A stretch of 64,000 bases of DNA, from positions 310,001 through 374,000 of the forward strand of contig NZ_JADPZX010000001.1 in assembly GCF_015712165.1 (NCBI RefSeq). The letters are read 5' to 3'. This stretch comes from Streptomyces spinoverrucosus. GTDB taxonomy: Bacteria; Actinomycetota; Actinomycetes; Streptomycetales; Streptomycetaceae. The notes beneath the pieces are model-generated. The model saw nothing but the letters and a program-made list of their open reading frames with translations, made no database searches and had not been told where the DNA came from. Positions 16,840 to 24,978 of this stretch are shown here, piece after piece; position 1 is the stretch's first letter; every line of letters starts with the position of its first letter. A program made the position numbers and the translations under genes.

Positions 16840-17060
16840 GGCCCGTCATGGTGCCGTCGGACGTCCTCCTCGGGAGCGTCTCGCCGCTTCCTTCTCAGGC
16901 CTCTCGGGCCGACGATCAACATCACGAGGAAGAAGACGAACCCGAGCAGGCCGATGTCGTTCCAGAACGCCGGGTAGGACAGGGTGCTGCCAGGCGCATT
17001 GGCCTGCTGCACGGCCGACAAGCACAACACGAGTCCGATTCCGGACTGCCAACGCTTCAT
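16836..17060 (-). CDS. Small membrane protein
   Basis: A 74-residue protein with two hydrophobic segments (IGLVLCLSAVQQA and DIGLLGFVFFLVMLIVGP) and a highly charged basic-acidic tail (RGLRRKRRDAPEEDVRRHH). The ATG overlaps the TGA of the upstream NAD(P)-binding gene as ATGA, so translation is coupled in a three-gene unit. Family not recognised; two-pass topology is inferred from hydrophobicity. Confidence 0.65.
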   Translation of the reverse strand: MKRWQSGIGLVLCLSAVQQANAPGSTLSYPAFWNDIGLLGFVFFLVMLIVGPRGLRRKRRDAPEEDVRRHHDGP

Positions 17061-17806
17061 GGGGACAGGCTGGCATCGCCCGGCCGGGACCCCTCCCGGG
17101 GAGACCGGTGGACGACCGTGATGTGGCGCTCGCGGCCCGGGTTCTCGAGTTCGTCGACCACGGCGACGGCCAGGTCCTCGGCGCTGATCCACGAGCGGCT
17201 GTCCTCGGCGGTGAGGAGGGTGTCGGTGCCGCGCCGGTAGCGGCCGGTGCGTTCACCGGGTTCGAGCAGGGCCGGCGGGCTCAGGTACACCCACTCCGCG
17301 CCGGCGTGCGCCTGGCAGGCCCGCAACTGGGCGACACCGGCGACGGCGACGGCCCGGTACTCGGCGGGCACATACGCGGGGTTGTCGGCGACCAGCAGCT
17401 CCCGGTCGCCGGGGCTGCGCAGGGCACCGGCACCTCCGACCACGAGGACGCGCATCCCGCGCCGGGCGGCGACGTCCAGCACGGTACGGGTCGCGCCGAC
17501 CAGGAACTCCTGGTCGGCCGGAAAGGTCCGGACGGACACCACGACGGCGTCCGGGACGGCGCCGTGAGGAGCGGAGCCTGCCAGCGCCTCGCGCAGGGCC
17601 TGCGGGTCGTTCGCGTCGACCGCGACCGGTGTCACGTTCGGATGCTCGCTCGCGGGCTTCCGGGACAGGGCGAGCACCCGGTGCCCGCGTCCAGCGGCCT
17701 CGTCGATCACCCGGCTGCCCACCATGCCGGTGGCACCGAGCACCGCGATCGTCCCAAGGGTCCCCATCGCACCCGTCTCCCTTCGATCCATCCGGTCTGT
17801 CGTCAT
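17057..17806 (-). CDS. NAD(P)-binding Rossmann protein (NmrA/atypical SDR)
   Basis: A 249-residue protein with the nucleotide-binding IAVLGATGMVGSRVIDEAA near residues 20-38 and VLVVGGAGALRSPG in the middle, typical of NmrA-like or BVR-B-like atypical short-chain dehydrogenases. No canonical YxxxK is obvious. ATG 17806 follows GGGAG by about 8 bases and overlaps the EamA stop (ATGA). An internal Met at residue 14 is an alternative. The substrate is unknown; the neighbouring transporter suggests detoxification or export of a metabolite (inference). Confidence 0.85.
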   Translation of the reverse strand: MTTDRMDRRETGAMGTLGTIAVLGATGMVGSRVIDEAAGRGHRVLALSRKPASEHPNVTPVAVDANDPQALREALAGSAPHGAVPDAVVVSVRTFPADQEFLVGATRTVLDVAARRGMRVLVVGGAGALRSPGDRELLVADNPAYVPAEYRAVAVAGVAQLRACQAHAGAEWVYLSPPALLEPGERTGRYRRGTDTLLTAEDSRSWISAEDLAVAVVDELENPGRERHITVVHRSPREGSRPGDASLSP

Positions 17807-18765
17807 GGGATCCGCTCCCCTCTGGCACGGCGCTCCGCATGCCCTGCGTGCGCGATTCCGGCGCGCGGGAGCGGGGCGTTGAACTGCGCGGCGAGCAACG
17901 CGGCCAGGGCGAGGACGAAACCGAAGGACTGCGGCAGACTCAACGACTCGCCCAGTCCGAGGCCGACGACGGTCGCGACCAGCGGGGACAACAGGACCAG
18001 CGGTGCGGACGCGCCGACCGGCAGCCGCCCGATCCCGCGGAACCACAGTGTGTACGCGATCAGCCCGCCCATGCTGCCGAGCCACAGGTAGCCGCCGACG
18101 GCTCCGGCGTCGATCCGCTGCGGCACACCGTCGATCGCGAGGGCGAGCGGCAGCAACAGCAGGCCGCCGGCGGTCAGTTGCCAGCCCGCCAGGGTCAGGG
18201 GCCCCACCCCGGCGGGGCGGCCCCAGCGCTTGGTGAGGACGACCCCGCCGGCCATCGCGGCCGTACCGCCGAGGCCTGCGAGGACCCCGACGGCGTCGAG
18301 CCGTGCCTGCGGTCCGAGCACGACGAGCCCGACGCCGAGCACGCCGAGCACACCCCAGGACCACCGCCAGGCCGTCGGCCGGTCGTGGAGCACCGCTATC
18401 GCCAGCCCGGCGACCAGCAGCGGCTGGGTGGCGCTGAGGGTGGCGGCGACTCCGCCGGGGAGTCGTTCGGCCGCCAGGAACAACAGCGGGAACAGCGCGC
18501 CGATGTTGAGCACGCCGAGGACGGCGGCCTTCCACCACCAGTCCCCGCGCGGGAGCACACGGGTGAGCGCCAGCCCGACCAGTCCGGCGGGCAGGGCGCG
18601 CATCAGCCCGGCGAACAGCGGATGCCCGGGCGGGAGCAGTTCCGTGGTCACGGCGTACGTGGTGCCCCAGGCCGCCGGTGCGAGGGCGGTCAGTGCGACG
18701 GTCACCGCCCGCTGCGCGGACACGGTCCGCGCCGGGCCCGGTGGCCGCTCGGTCAGAGTCTCCAT
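17803..18765 (-). CDS. EamA/DMT-family transporter
   Basis: A 320-residue integral membrane protein with about ten hydrophobic helices and the internal two-fold repeat of the drug/metabolite transporter superfamily (PAAWGTTYAVTTELLP and PLFAGLMRALPAGL in the first half; TLAGWQLTAGGLLLLPLALA in the second). Such proteins export amino acids, nucleosides or drugs. It heads a coupled minus-strand operon with an NAD(P)-binding protein and a small membrane protein, divergent by about 58 bases from a LysR regulator that likely controls it. Confidence 0.9.
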   Translation of the reverse strand: METLTERPPGPARTVSAQRAVTVALTALAPAAWGTTYAVTTELLPPGHPLFAGLMRALPAGLVGLALTRVLPRGDWWWKAAVLGVLNIGALFPLLFLAAERLPGGVAATLSATQPLLVAGLAIAVLHDRPTAWRWSWGVLGVLGVGLVVLGPQARLDAVGVLAGLGGTAAMAGGVVLTKRWGRPAGVGPLTLAGWQLTAGGLLLLPLALAIDGVPQRIDAGAVGGYLWLGSMGGLIAYTLWFRGIGRLPVGASAPLVLLSPLVATVVGLGLGESLSLPQSFGFVLALAALLAAQFNAPLPRAGIAHAGHAERRARGERIP

Positions 18766-18789
18766 ACGGGGAAGTCTCGGCCCCGCGGG

Positions 18790-18817
18790 CCATGACTCCA
18801 AAGCATGCTTGTCATGG
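18790..18817. promoter_or_regulatory. Nested palindromes in the EamA/LysR divergent region
   Basis: The perfect 10-bp palindrome AAGCATGCTT (18801-18810) lies between the inverted arms CCATGAC and GTCATGG. This matches where a LysR-type protein would bind and overlaps the first possible ATG of the regulator, favouring a later start. Confidence 0.5.
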
Positions 18818-18822
18818 CAGCC

Positions 18823-19731
18823 ATGAACGAACACGATGAATACGTGGACCTCCAGCAGATGCGTTACGTCGTCGCCCTCGCCGAAACCCGCAACTTCACC
18901 CGCGCCGCCGAGCGCTGCTCGGTCGTGCAGTCCTCGCTCAGCCACCGGATCGCCGGTCTGGAACGCGAGCTCGGGGTACAGCTCTTCGCCCGGTCCAGCC
19001 GCCGCGTCGAGCTGACCAGTGCCGGGGCGGCGTTCGTCGCCGGCGCCCGTGAGTGCCTGGCCGCCGCCGACCGCGCGGCCGCCGACGCCGCCGCGGCGAC
19101 CGGCGTGGTGCGCGGGCGGCTCGCCGTCGGTGTGATCGTGACCGCGGCCGCCGTCGACGTACCCGAGTTGCTCCAGCGGTACCGGGCCCAGCATCCGCAG
19201 GTTCACGTCGCCCTGCGGTCCGGACGCAGCGACGACCTGGTGACGGCGATCCGCGAGGGCGACCTGGACATCGCCTTCCTCGGCCTGCCGGAGGGCGAAC
19301 GGCCGTCCGGGGTGGAGAGCGTCGTCCTCGATCACGACCGGCATGTGCTGGTGGTGCAAGCCGGGCACCGGCTCGCCGGCGCGTCCCGGGTCACGCTGGA
19401 GGAGATCGCCGGGGAGACCTTCGTGGACTTCGCGGCGGGGACACCCGCGCGGGCCCAGTCCGACCGGGCGTTCACCGCCGCCGGCCTGGTCCGCGACGTG
19501 GCGTACGAGGCCGCCGTCGTGGAGCTGATGACCCGGCTGGTCGCGCGGGGGCTCGGCATCGCGCTGATGCCGTCGGCGTACATCCGCCCACTGGCCGCCG
19601 ACGATCCGGAACTGGCGCTGGTCCCGGTGGTCGACGGCCCGCGCCGGGTCGAGTATCTGGCGTGGAGCCGTTTCAACCCCAGCCCGGCGACCCGCGCCAT
19701 GCTCGGCGTCCTCGGGGTCGGATCACCGTGA
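18823..19731 (+). CDS. LysR-family transcriptional regulator
   Basis: An N-terminal winged helix (DLQQMRYVVALAETRNFTRA, then CSVVQSSLSHRIAGLERELG) and a LysR substrate-binding domain are present; the product is about 302 residues. Homologues usually begin at the residue before DLQQ, so GTG 18844 is a strong alternative, and ATG 18805 and 18814 are also in frame; none has a good ribosome site. I used ATG 18823 because a palindromic site covers 18805. It is expected to regulate the divergent EamA operon and itself. Confidence 0.9.
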   Translation: MNEHDEYVDLQQMRYVVALAETRNFTRAAERCSVVQSSLSHRIAGLERELGVQLFARSSRRVELTSAGAAFVAGARECLAAADRAAADAAAATGVVRGRLAVGVIVTAAAVDVPELLQRYRAQHPQVHVALRSGRSDDLVTAIREGDLDIAFLGLPEGERPSGVESVVLDHDRHVLVVQAGHRLAGASRVTLEEIAGETFVDFAAGTPARAQSDRAFTAAGLVRDVAYEAAVVELMTRLVARGLGIALMPSAYIRPLAADDPELALVPVVDGPRRVEYLAWSRFNPSPATRAMLGVLGVGSP

Positions 19732-19796
19732 ATCCGCTCGGACAGGCGCGCGGAACTCCGTGCTGTCGGCACCACCGGGCGCTGGGCGGGTGAAGG

Positions 19797-19917
19797 GACG
19801 TCAGCGCGCTCCCCCCACCCTCAAACCTCCAGCACCTCCCCCACCCACACCGCCCAGACGTCAGCGCGCTCCCCCACCCCCTCAAACCGCCAGCACTTCC
19901 CCCGCCCGCACCGCCCG
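19797..19917. repeat. 60-bp tandem duplication covering a gene's 3' end
   Basis: Copy 1 (19797-19856) and copy 2 (19857-19917) both begin GACGTCAGCGCGCT and are about 85-90% alike with one indel. Copy 2 contains the stop and last codons of the Gfo/Idh oxidoreductase (minus strand, ending AGEVLAV*). Copy 1 lies just after that stop and also encodes a matching tail, VGEVLEV*, in the corresponding frame. Confidence 0.85.
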
Positions 19918-21189
19918 CCCCGAGCCCAGCGACTCGTTGGCCGCCAGCCCCGTCACCAACGACCGCGCCCCCGCCGTCGCGTCGGCAGCCCGCCCCAGCG
20001 GATCGGACGCGCCCGGCCCGAACAGGTCGTGCAGCATCCGGACATCCCCTCCCCCGTGCCCGCCCTCCCCCGTGGGCACCTTGATCTCGCGCGGGCGTTC
20101 CCAGAACCGCCGCAGCAGCAGTTCCGTGCGCCCGGCGTCCTCGTCGGTCGCGGCGCCGTGCAGGGCGGTCTGCGTGCCGGGGCGGGACCAGGTCGTCTCC
20201 TCGACGAGGAGTTCGAGACGGCCCTCGCTGCCGTTGAAGGCGATCCGGTAGCCCTCCCAGGGCGCGTAGGCGGTGAGGTGGTACGTCAGGGTGGCGCCGG
20301 AGTCGTAGCGGACGAGGACCGCCATGTCGTCCTCGATGCTCACGCCCGGCGCGAAGACGTTCTGGTCGCGGTGGTAGCCGTCCTCCGGCTCGGCGTCCAG
20401 GTAGAGGGACTTGAGCAGCGGCTCGTCGGCGAGGCGCAGGGCGAAGGGGTCGCCCTCGGCCGCCGGGGAGCCGTGGGCGCGGGTGTAGTCGCGGGCGAGG
20501 CCGCGGCGCCGGCCGGCTTCGTCGCCGTAGAAGAAGAGCCCGCCCTGGGCGAAGACGGTGTCGGGGCGGGCGTCGAGCCACCAGTTGACGAGGTCGAAGT
20601 GGTGGGTGGACTTGTGGACGAGGAGGCCGCCGGAGTTGGCCTTGTCGCGGTGCCAGCGGCGGAAGTAGTCGGCGCCGTGCCGCAGGTCGAGGAGCCACTC
20701 GAAGTGCACCGAGCCGACCTCGCCTATCTCGCCGCTCGCGAGGAGTTCCCGTACGGCCGAATGGACGGGGTTGTAGCGGTAGTTGAAGGCCACCCGCACC
20801 GAGCGGCCGGTGCGGGCGCGGGCGTCCAGGATGCGGCGGGCGCGGTCGGCGTCGGTCGTCATGGGCTTCTCGGTGACCACGTCGCAGCCCGCCTGGAGGG
20901 CGCGCACGATGTACTCGTCGTGCGTGCGGTCCACCGTGCACACCACCACGAGGTCGACCCGCTCGCGGCGCAGCATCTCGTCGAAGTCCTCGGCCCGGTA
21001 CGCCGGGACCGGCCCGGCGGGCGCGATCCATGTGTTGTGCACGGCCATGCGGTGCGCGTTGACGTCGCAGAACGCCACGAGTTCGGCCCGGTCGGCGTGC
21101 GGGCCGGTCAGGGCCTGGGTGTAGAGACGGGCGCGGGCGCCGAGGCCCACCACGGCACAGCGGCGTCGGGGCGCGGAGTCCAGGGGCAT
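19882..21189 (-). CDS. Gfo/Idh/MocA-family oxidoreductase
   Basis: A 435-residue NAD(P)-dependent dehydrogenase of the glucose-fructose oxidoreductase/inositol dehydrogenase type. The Rossmann motif VVGLGARARLY is at residues 13-23 and the family EKP motif at 107-109; the C-terminal alpha/beta domain holds FNYRYNPVHSAVREL and LLVHKSTHHFDLVNWW, whose Lys and His match the usual catalytic region. ATG 21189 has AAAGG 7 bases upstream. It diverges from a sugar ABC transporter operon and probably oxidises or epimerises the imported sugar (inference). Its 3' end is duplicated in tandem. Confidence 0.92.
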   Translation of the reverse strand: MPLDSAPRRRCAVVGLGARARLYTQALTGPHADRAELVAFCDVNAHRMAVHNTWIAPAGPVPAYRAEDFDEMLRRERVDLVVVCTVDRTHDEYIVRALQAGCDVVTEKPMTTDADRARRILDARARTGRSVRVAFNYRYNPVHSAVRELLASGEIGEVGSVHFEWLLDLRHGADYFRRWHRDKANSGGLLVHKSTHHFDLVNWWLDARPDTVFAQGGLFFYGDEAGRRRGLARDYTRAHGSPAAEGDPFALRLADEPLLKSLYLDAEPEDGYHRDQNVFAPGVSIEDDMAVLVRYDSGATLTYHLTAYAPWEGYRIAFNGSEGRLELLVEETTWSRPGTQTALHGAATDEDAGRTELLLRRFWERPREIKVPTGEGGHGGGDVRMLHDLFGPGASDPLGRAADATAGARSLVTGLAANESLGSGRAVRAGEVLAV

Positions 21190-21266
21190 GCGGAGCCTTT
21201 CGTTCCGATGATGCGGTGCACGGGTCTTGTCGTGACATCCGGACGTCCCTAGGGTCCCAGAAGCGA

Positions 21267-21278
21267 GCAAGCGCTTTC
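21267..21278. promoter_or_regulatory. LacI-type operator AAGCGCTT ahead of the ABC operon
   Basis: GCAAGCGCTTTC centred on the perfect palindrome AAGCGCTT (21269-21276) lies between the divergent oxidoreductase and binding-protein genes, 26 bases before the latter's ATG. This core is common in operators of LacI-family sugar repressors; no LacI gene adjoins this operon, so the regulator must be elsewhere. Confidence 0.6.
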
Positions 21279-21303
21279 TAGAGTCTGGAGAGAGGTGACC
21301 CGC

Positions 21304-22590
21304 ATGCCCGGAAACAGGACGAGGAGGTCCTGTGTCACGGCGGTCGTACTCGCACTGTGCGCGGTGCTGTCCGGCTGCTCGGGTGGGACCGAGTCGAGCA
21401 GTACGGGCGGCAAGGTCGTGCTGCGCTACACCTGGTGGGGCAATCCGGACCGGGCGGCCAGGACCGAGGAGGCGATCGGGCTCTTCGAGAAGAAGTACCC
21501 CGGCATCGAGGTGCAGACGTCGTTCTCCGGCTACGACACCTACAAGCAGAAGCTGGCCACACAGGCCGCCGGCGGTGACGCCCCCGATGTGATGCAGCTC
21601 GACTACCGCATGATCGACCAGTACGCGTCCGGCGGTGTGCTCCACGACCTCGGCCGGCAGAAGTCCGTGCTGCGGACGGACGAGATCGACGCGGGCCTGC
21701 TCGCCACCGGCGCGCTGGACGGCAGGCAGTACGCCGTTCCGCAGGGGCGTGGCACGGAGACGGTGGTGTACGACGCCGAGCGGTGGAAGGCCACCGGCGT
21801 TCCCCTGCCGAGCGGCGCGTGGACGTGGAGCGAGTGGGCCGACGCGATGCGCGCCCTCGCCGAGAAGACCGGCGAGCCCGCGGCCACCGACCCGGGGCAG
21901 AGCGAGGACGCCTTCGAGGTGTGGCTGCGCGGCCAGGGCAAGGACCTCTACACCGAGGACGGCGAACTCGGCTTCACCGCCGACGACCTGACCCGCTGGT
22001 GGACCTTCACCGACCGGCTCCGCCGCGACGGCGTGGTCTCCCCCGCCGAGCAGACCACCCAGCTCGACGGCACCGTCGAGAACACCCCGCTCGGCCGCGG
22101 CAAGGCCGTCGTGGACATCAACTGGGACGCGCCCGCGAGCGGTTTCGTCGCGCTGGTCGGCGAGGGCGTGACGCTGGCGCCGATGCCGTCCGGTGAGGAC
22201 GGCACGCCCGGCCAGTACTTCAAGCCGTCGATGTTCATGGGCATCGCCGCCAACTCCGAACATCCCCGGGAGGCCGCCCGGCTGATCGACTTCATGCTCA
22301 ACGACCCGGGCGCCGCACGCGTCCTCGGCGCCACGCGCAGCATGCCGGTCAACGAGACCCTGCGCGAGGAGATCGCCCCCGACCTCAAGGACTTCGACAA
22401 GGTCATCCACGACTACCACGCCACCGTCGAGGGCGAGCTCAACGATCCGCCACAGGCACCGCCGTCCGGGGACAGCGCCCTGCAGACGACGTTCCAGCGG
22501 GACTACGACCAGGTCTCGTACGAGCGGATGTCGCCCCGCGAGGCGGCCGAGAACTACATCACCGAGGCGAAGGCGGAGCTGAGGTCATGA
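21304..22590 (+). CDS. Sugar ABC transporter substrate-binding lipoprotein
   Basis: A 428-residue family-1 extracellular solute-binding protein. The lipobox VLSGC places the lipidated Cys at residue 25 after a basic, hydrophobic leader. Mature features include LRYTWWGNPDRAARTEEAI, the conserved DAPDVMQLDYRMIDQYASGG and the C-terminal SPREAAENYITEAKAEL. ATG 21304 was chosen over GTG 21295 because GAGGTGA (21292-21298) is an excellent ribosome site for it. It captures an oligosaccharide or sugar outside the membrane for the two permeases that follow, with which it overlaps (ATGA). Confidence 0.93.
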   Translation: MPGNRTRRSCVTAVVLALCAVLSGCSGGTESSSTGGKVVLRYTWWGNPDRAARTEEAIGLFEKKYPGIEVQTSFSGYDTYKQKLATQAAGGDAPDVMQLDYRMIDQYASGGVLHDLGRQKSVLRTDEIDAGLLATGALDGRQYAVPQGRGTETVVYDAERWKATGVPLPSGAWTWSEWADAMRALAEKTGEPAATDPGQSEDAFEVWLRGQGKDLYTEDGELGFTADDLTRWWTFTDRLRRDGVVSPAEQTTQLDGTVENTPLGRGKAVVDINWDAPASGFVALVGEGVTLAPMPSGEDGTPGQYFKPSMFMGIAANSEHPREAARLIDFMLNDPGAARVLGATRSMPVNETLREEIAPDLKDFDKVIHDYHATVEGELNDPPQAPPSGDSALQTTFQRDYDQVSYERMSPREAAENYITEAKAELRS

Positions 22591-23525
22591 CCACAACGGA
22601 AGTGCCGACGGCCGCACCCGCGAAGGGCGTCGCCCCGCCCAGCAGGCCCGCGCGCCGCCGCCGCGAGGGCGCCGCCTGGGTGTTCCTGTCCCCCTGGGTG
22701 CTCGGCGCGTGCGTGCTGACCCTGCTGCCGATGGCCGTCTCGCTGTACCTGTCGTTCACCGACTACGACCTGTTCAACCCGCCGAGCTGGGTCGGCCTGC
22801 GCAACTACACGCAGATGTTCACCGAGGACCCGCGCTACTGGCGTTCGGTGGTCGCGACGCTGACGTACGTCGTCATCGCCGTCCCCCTGCAACTCGCGCT
22901 CGCCCTGGCCGTGGCGCTGGCGCTGAAGTCGATGCGGCGCGGCCGGGCCTTCTACCGCTCCGCCTTCTACGCGCCCTCGCTGCTGGGCGCCTCGATGTCG
23001 ATCGCCCTGGTCTGGCGGGCGGTCTTCAACGACGGCGGCACGGTGGACAACCTGTTCGGCACCGGCGGCTGGGTCAACAAGCCGGGCTGGGCGCTGTTCG
23101 CGGTCGCGCTGCTGACGGTGTGGCAGTTCGGCGCGCCGATGGTCATCTTCCTCGCCGGGCTGCTCCAGATACCCGGTGAGTTGTACGAGGCCGCCGCCGT
23201 CGACGGGGCGAGCCGGTGGCGGCAGTTCGCGCACATCACGATCCCCATGCTGTCGCCGGTGCTCTTCTTCAACCTCGTGTTGCAGACCATCCAGGCCTTC
23301 CAGGTCTTCACTCCGGCCTTCGCGGTCAGCGCGGGCAAGGGTGGTCCGGCCGACTCGACGCTCTTCTACACGCTCTACCTCTACGATCGCGGCTTCGTCG
23401 CCTCCCACATGGGCTACGCCTCCGCCATGGCCTGGGTGCTGCTGATCGTGATCGGCGCGGTGACCGCCGTGCTGTTCCGCACCTCACGCTCCTGGGTCTT
23501 CTACGCCTCCGAGGGGGACCGATGA
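22587..23525 (+). CDS. Sugar ABC transporter permease (MalF/UgpA type)
   Basis: A 312-residue membrane protein with six predicted helices and the cytoplasmic EAA loop YEAAAVDGASRWRQFAHITIP that docks to the ATPase. The Arg-rich N-terminus (RPARRRREG) precedes the first helix. Start and stop overlap its neighbours by ATGA, so the three transporter genes are coupled. This is the first of a heterodimeric permease pair. Confidence 0.93.
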   Translation: MTTTEVPTAAPAKGVAPPSRPARRRREGAAWVFLSPWVLGACVLTLLPMAVSLYLSFTDYDLFNPPSWVGLRNYTQMFTEDPRYWRSVVATLTYVVIAVPLQLALALAVALALKSMRRGRAFYRSAFYAPSLLGASMSIALVWRAVFNDGGTVDNLFGTGGWVNKPGWALFAVALLTVWQFGAPMVIFLAGLLQIPGELYEAAAVDGASRWRQFAHITIPMLSPVLFFNLVLQTIQAFQVFTPAFAVSAGKGGPADSTLFYTLYLYDRGFVASHMGYASAMAWVLLIVIGAVTAVLFRTSRSWVFYASEGDR

Positions 23526-24385
23526 CTACGGCGACTCCCGCTGTCCGCAAGGCCGTTCCCTGGCGGCGCGTGGCGCTGCACGTCGGCTGTCTGGCCGCGC
23601 TGCTGGTGATGCTGTACCCGCTGGCCTGGCTGCTGGCGACCTCGCTCAAGCCCGCCGACGAGGTGATCGCCAGCCTGAGGCTGCTGCCGAGCCGTCTGGA
23701 GTGGTCGAACTACTCCACGGCCCTGGACGGCGTCAACGACGTCTCGGTGGGCCGGCTGCTCACCAACTCGCTGCTGATCGCGGGCGGCGCGGTCATCGGC
23801 AACGTGCTGTCCTGCTCGCTGGCCGCGTACGCCTTCGCTCGGCTGCGGTTCCGATTCCGGGGCCCGCTGTTCGCCTTCATGATCGCCACGATCATGCTGC
23901 CGCACCACGCGGTGCTGATCCCGCAGTACATCATCTTCAACCAGCTCGGCATGGTGAACACCTACTGGCCGCTGATCCTGCCCAAGTTCCTGGCCACGGA
24001 GGCGTTCTTCGTCTTCCTCATCGTGCAGTTCATGCGCGGGCTGCCACGCGAACTGGAGGAGGCGGCGCGCATCGACGGCTGCGGCCCGTTCCGCAGCTTC
24101 TTCCTGGTGATCCTGCCGCTGACCCGCCCCGCGCTGATCACCACGGCCATCTTCACCTTCATCTGGACCTGGAACGACTTCTTCACCCAGCTGATCTATC
24201 TCTTCTCGCCGGAGAAGTTCACGCTGACGCTGGCGCTGCGGGCGTTCGTGGACGCCTCCAGCCAGTCGTCGTTCGGGCCGATGTTCGCGATGTCGGTGAT
24301 CGCGCTGCTGCCGATCGTGCTGTTCTTCCTGGCCTTCCAGCGGTTCCTGGTGGAGGGCATGGCCAGTTCGGGGGTCAAGGGATGA
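23522..24385 (+). CDS. Sugar ABC transporter permease (MalG/UgpE type)
   Basis: A 287-residue membrane protein of the carbohydrate-uptake class with six helices and the EAA loop ELEEAARIDGCGPFRSFFLV. It pairs with the preceding permease. No ABC ATPase gene follows; Streptomyces sugar importers of this class commonly share the unlinked ATPase MsiK, so the system is probably completed that way (family knowledge, not shown here). Confidence 0.93.
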   Translation: MTTATPAVRKAVPWRRVALHVGCLAALLVMLYPLAWLLATSLKPADEVIASLRLLPSRLEWSNYSTALDGVNDVSVGRLLTNSLLIAGGAVIGNVLSCSLAAYAFARLRFRFRGPLFAFMIATIMLPHHAVLIPQYIIFNQLGMVNTYWPLILPKFLATEAFFVFLIVQFMRGLPRELEEAARIDGCGPFRSFFLVILPLTRPALITTAIFTFIWTWNDFFTQLIYLFSPEKFTLTLALRAFVDASSQSSFGPMFAMSVIALLPIVLFFLAFQRFLVEGMASSGVKG

Positions 24386-24978
24386 GCGCCCCCACAGATA
24401 CGCCCCGGGAGCCGGGCGAGTTGTTCGGTCCCCGCGCGACGCTGTTCGCGGACGTGCTCAGCGTGGGCCTCGCCACCGCCGTGGCGTGTCTGCCGCTGGT
24501 GACCGCACCGGCGGCGCTGTCCACGGCGTGCGCGGTGCTGCGCGGCGTACGCGAGGACCGGCCGGCCACGGCCGGGCGGTACTTCGCCCTGCTGCGGCAG
24601 CGGTTGCGGGGCGGGGACCTGGCCGCCGGTGCGGTGGTGCTCGCCGGGGTGCTGCTGCTGGTCGCGGATCTGGCGCTGGCGGCGGCCGGGCTTCCGGGGG
24701 CGCGGCCGTTCGCCGTGCTGGCGGGGGTGATCGGGGCGGGCGCGGCAGTCGTGGGGCTGCGCGCGTGCGCCCGGCCGGCCTCGCTCACCGACTGGCCCGC
24801 GGCCGTGCGCGAGGCGGCCCGGGACGCCGTACGGGATCCGGGCGGGAGCGGTCTGGTCCTGCTCGCTCTCGCGGCCGCCGTGCTGTGCGGCTGGATGCTG
24901 CTGCCGCTGGCCCTTCTCGCGCCGGGGCCGCTGGCCCTGGCTCTGACCGCCGTCGACGTACGACAGGAGAGCATGTGA
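24382..24978 (+). CDS. YesL-like (DUF624-like) membrane protein
   Basis: A 198-residue membrane protein with about four or five hydrophobic segments. The N-terminal part (GLATAVACLPLVTAPAALST, then AGRYFALLRQRLRGG) resembles YesL/DUF624 proteins that accompany polysaccharide-derived sugar importers in Gram-positives. It overlaps the permease upstream (ATGA) and the exported enzyme downstream (GTGA). Function in the family is not established; the assignment is by pattern and context. Confidence 0.75.
   Translation: MSAPTDTPREPGELFGPRATLFADVLSVGLATAVACLPLVTAPAALSTACAVLRGVREDRPATAGRYFALLRQRLRGGDLAAGAVVLAGVLLLVADLALAAAGLPGARPFAVLAGVIGAGAAVVGLRACARPASLTDWPAAVREAARDAVRDPGGSGLVLLALAAAVLCGWMLLPLALLAPGPLALALTAVDVRQESM

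Noticed and set aside
16836..17256. Other short minus-strand frames over the small membrane protein
   Set aside because: Only the frame from ATG 17060 is coupled to the upstream gene and contains membrane segments.
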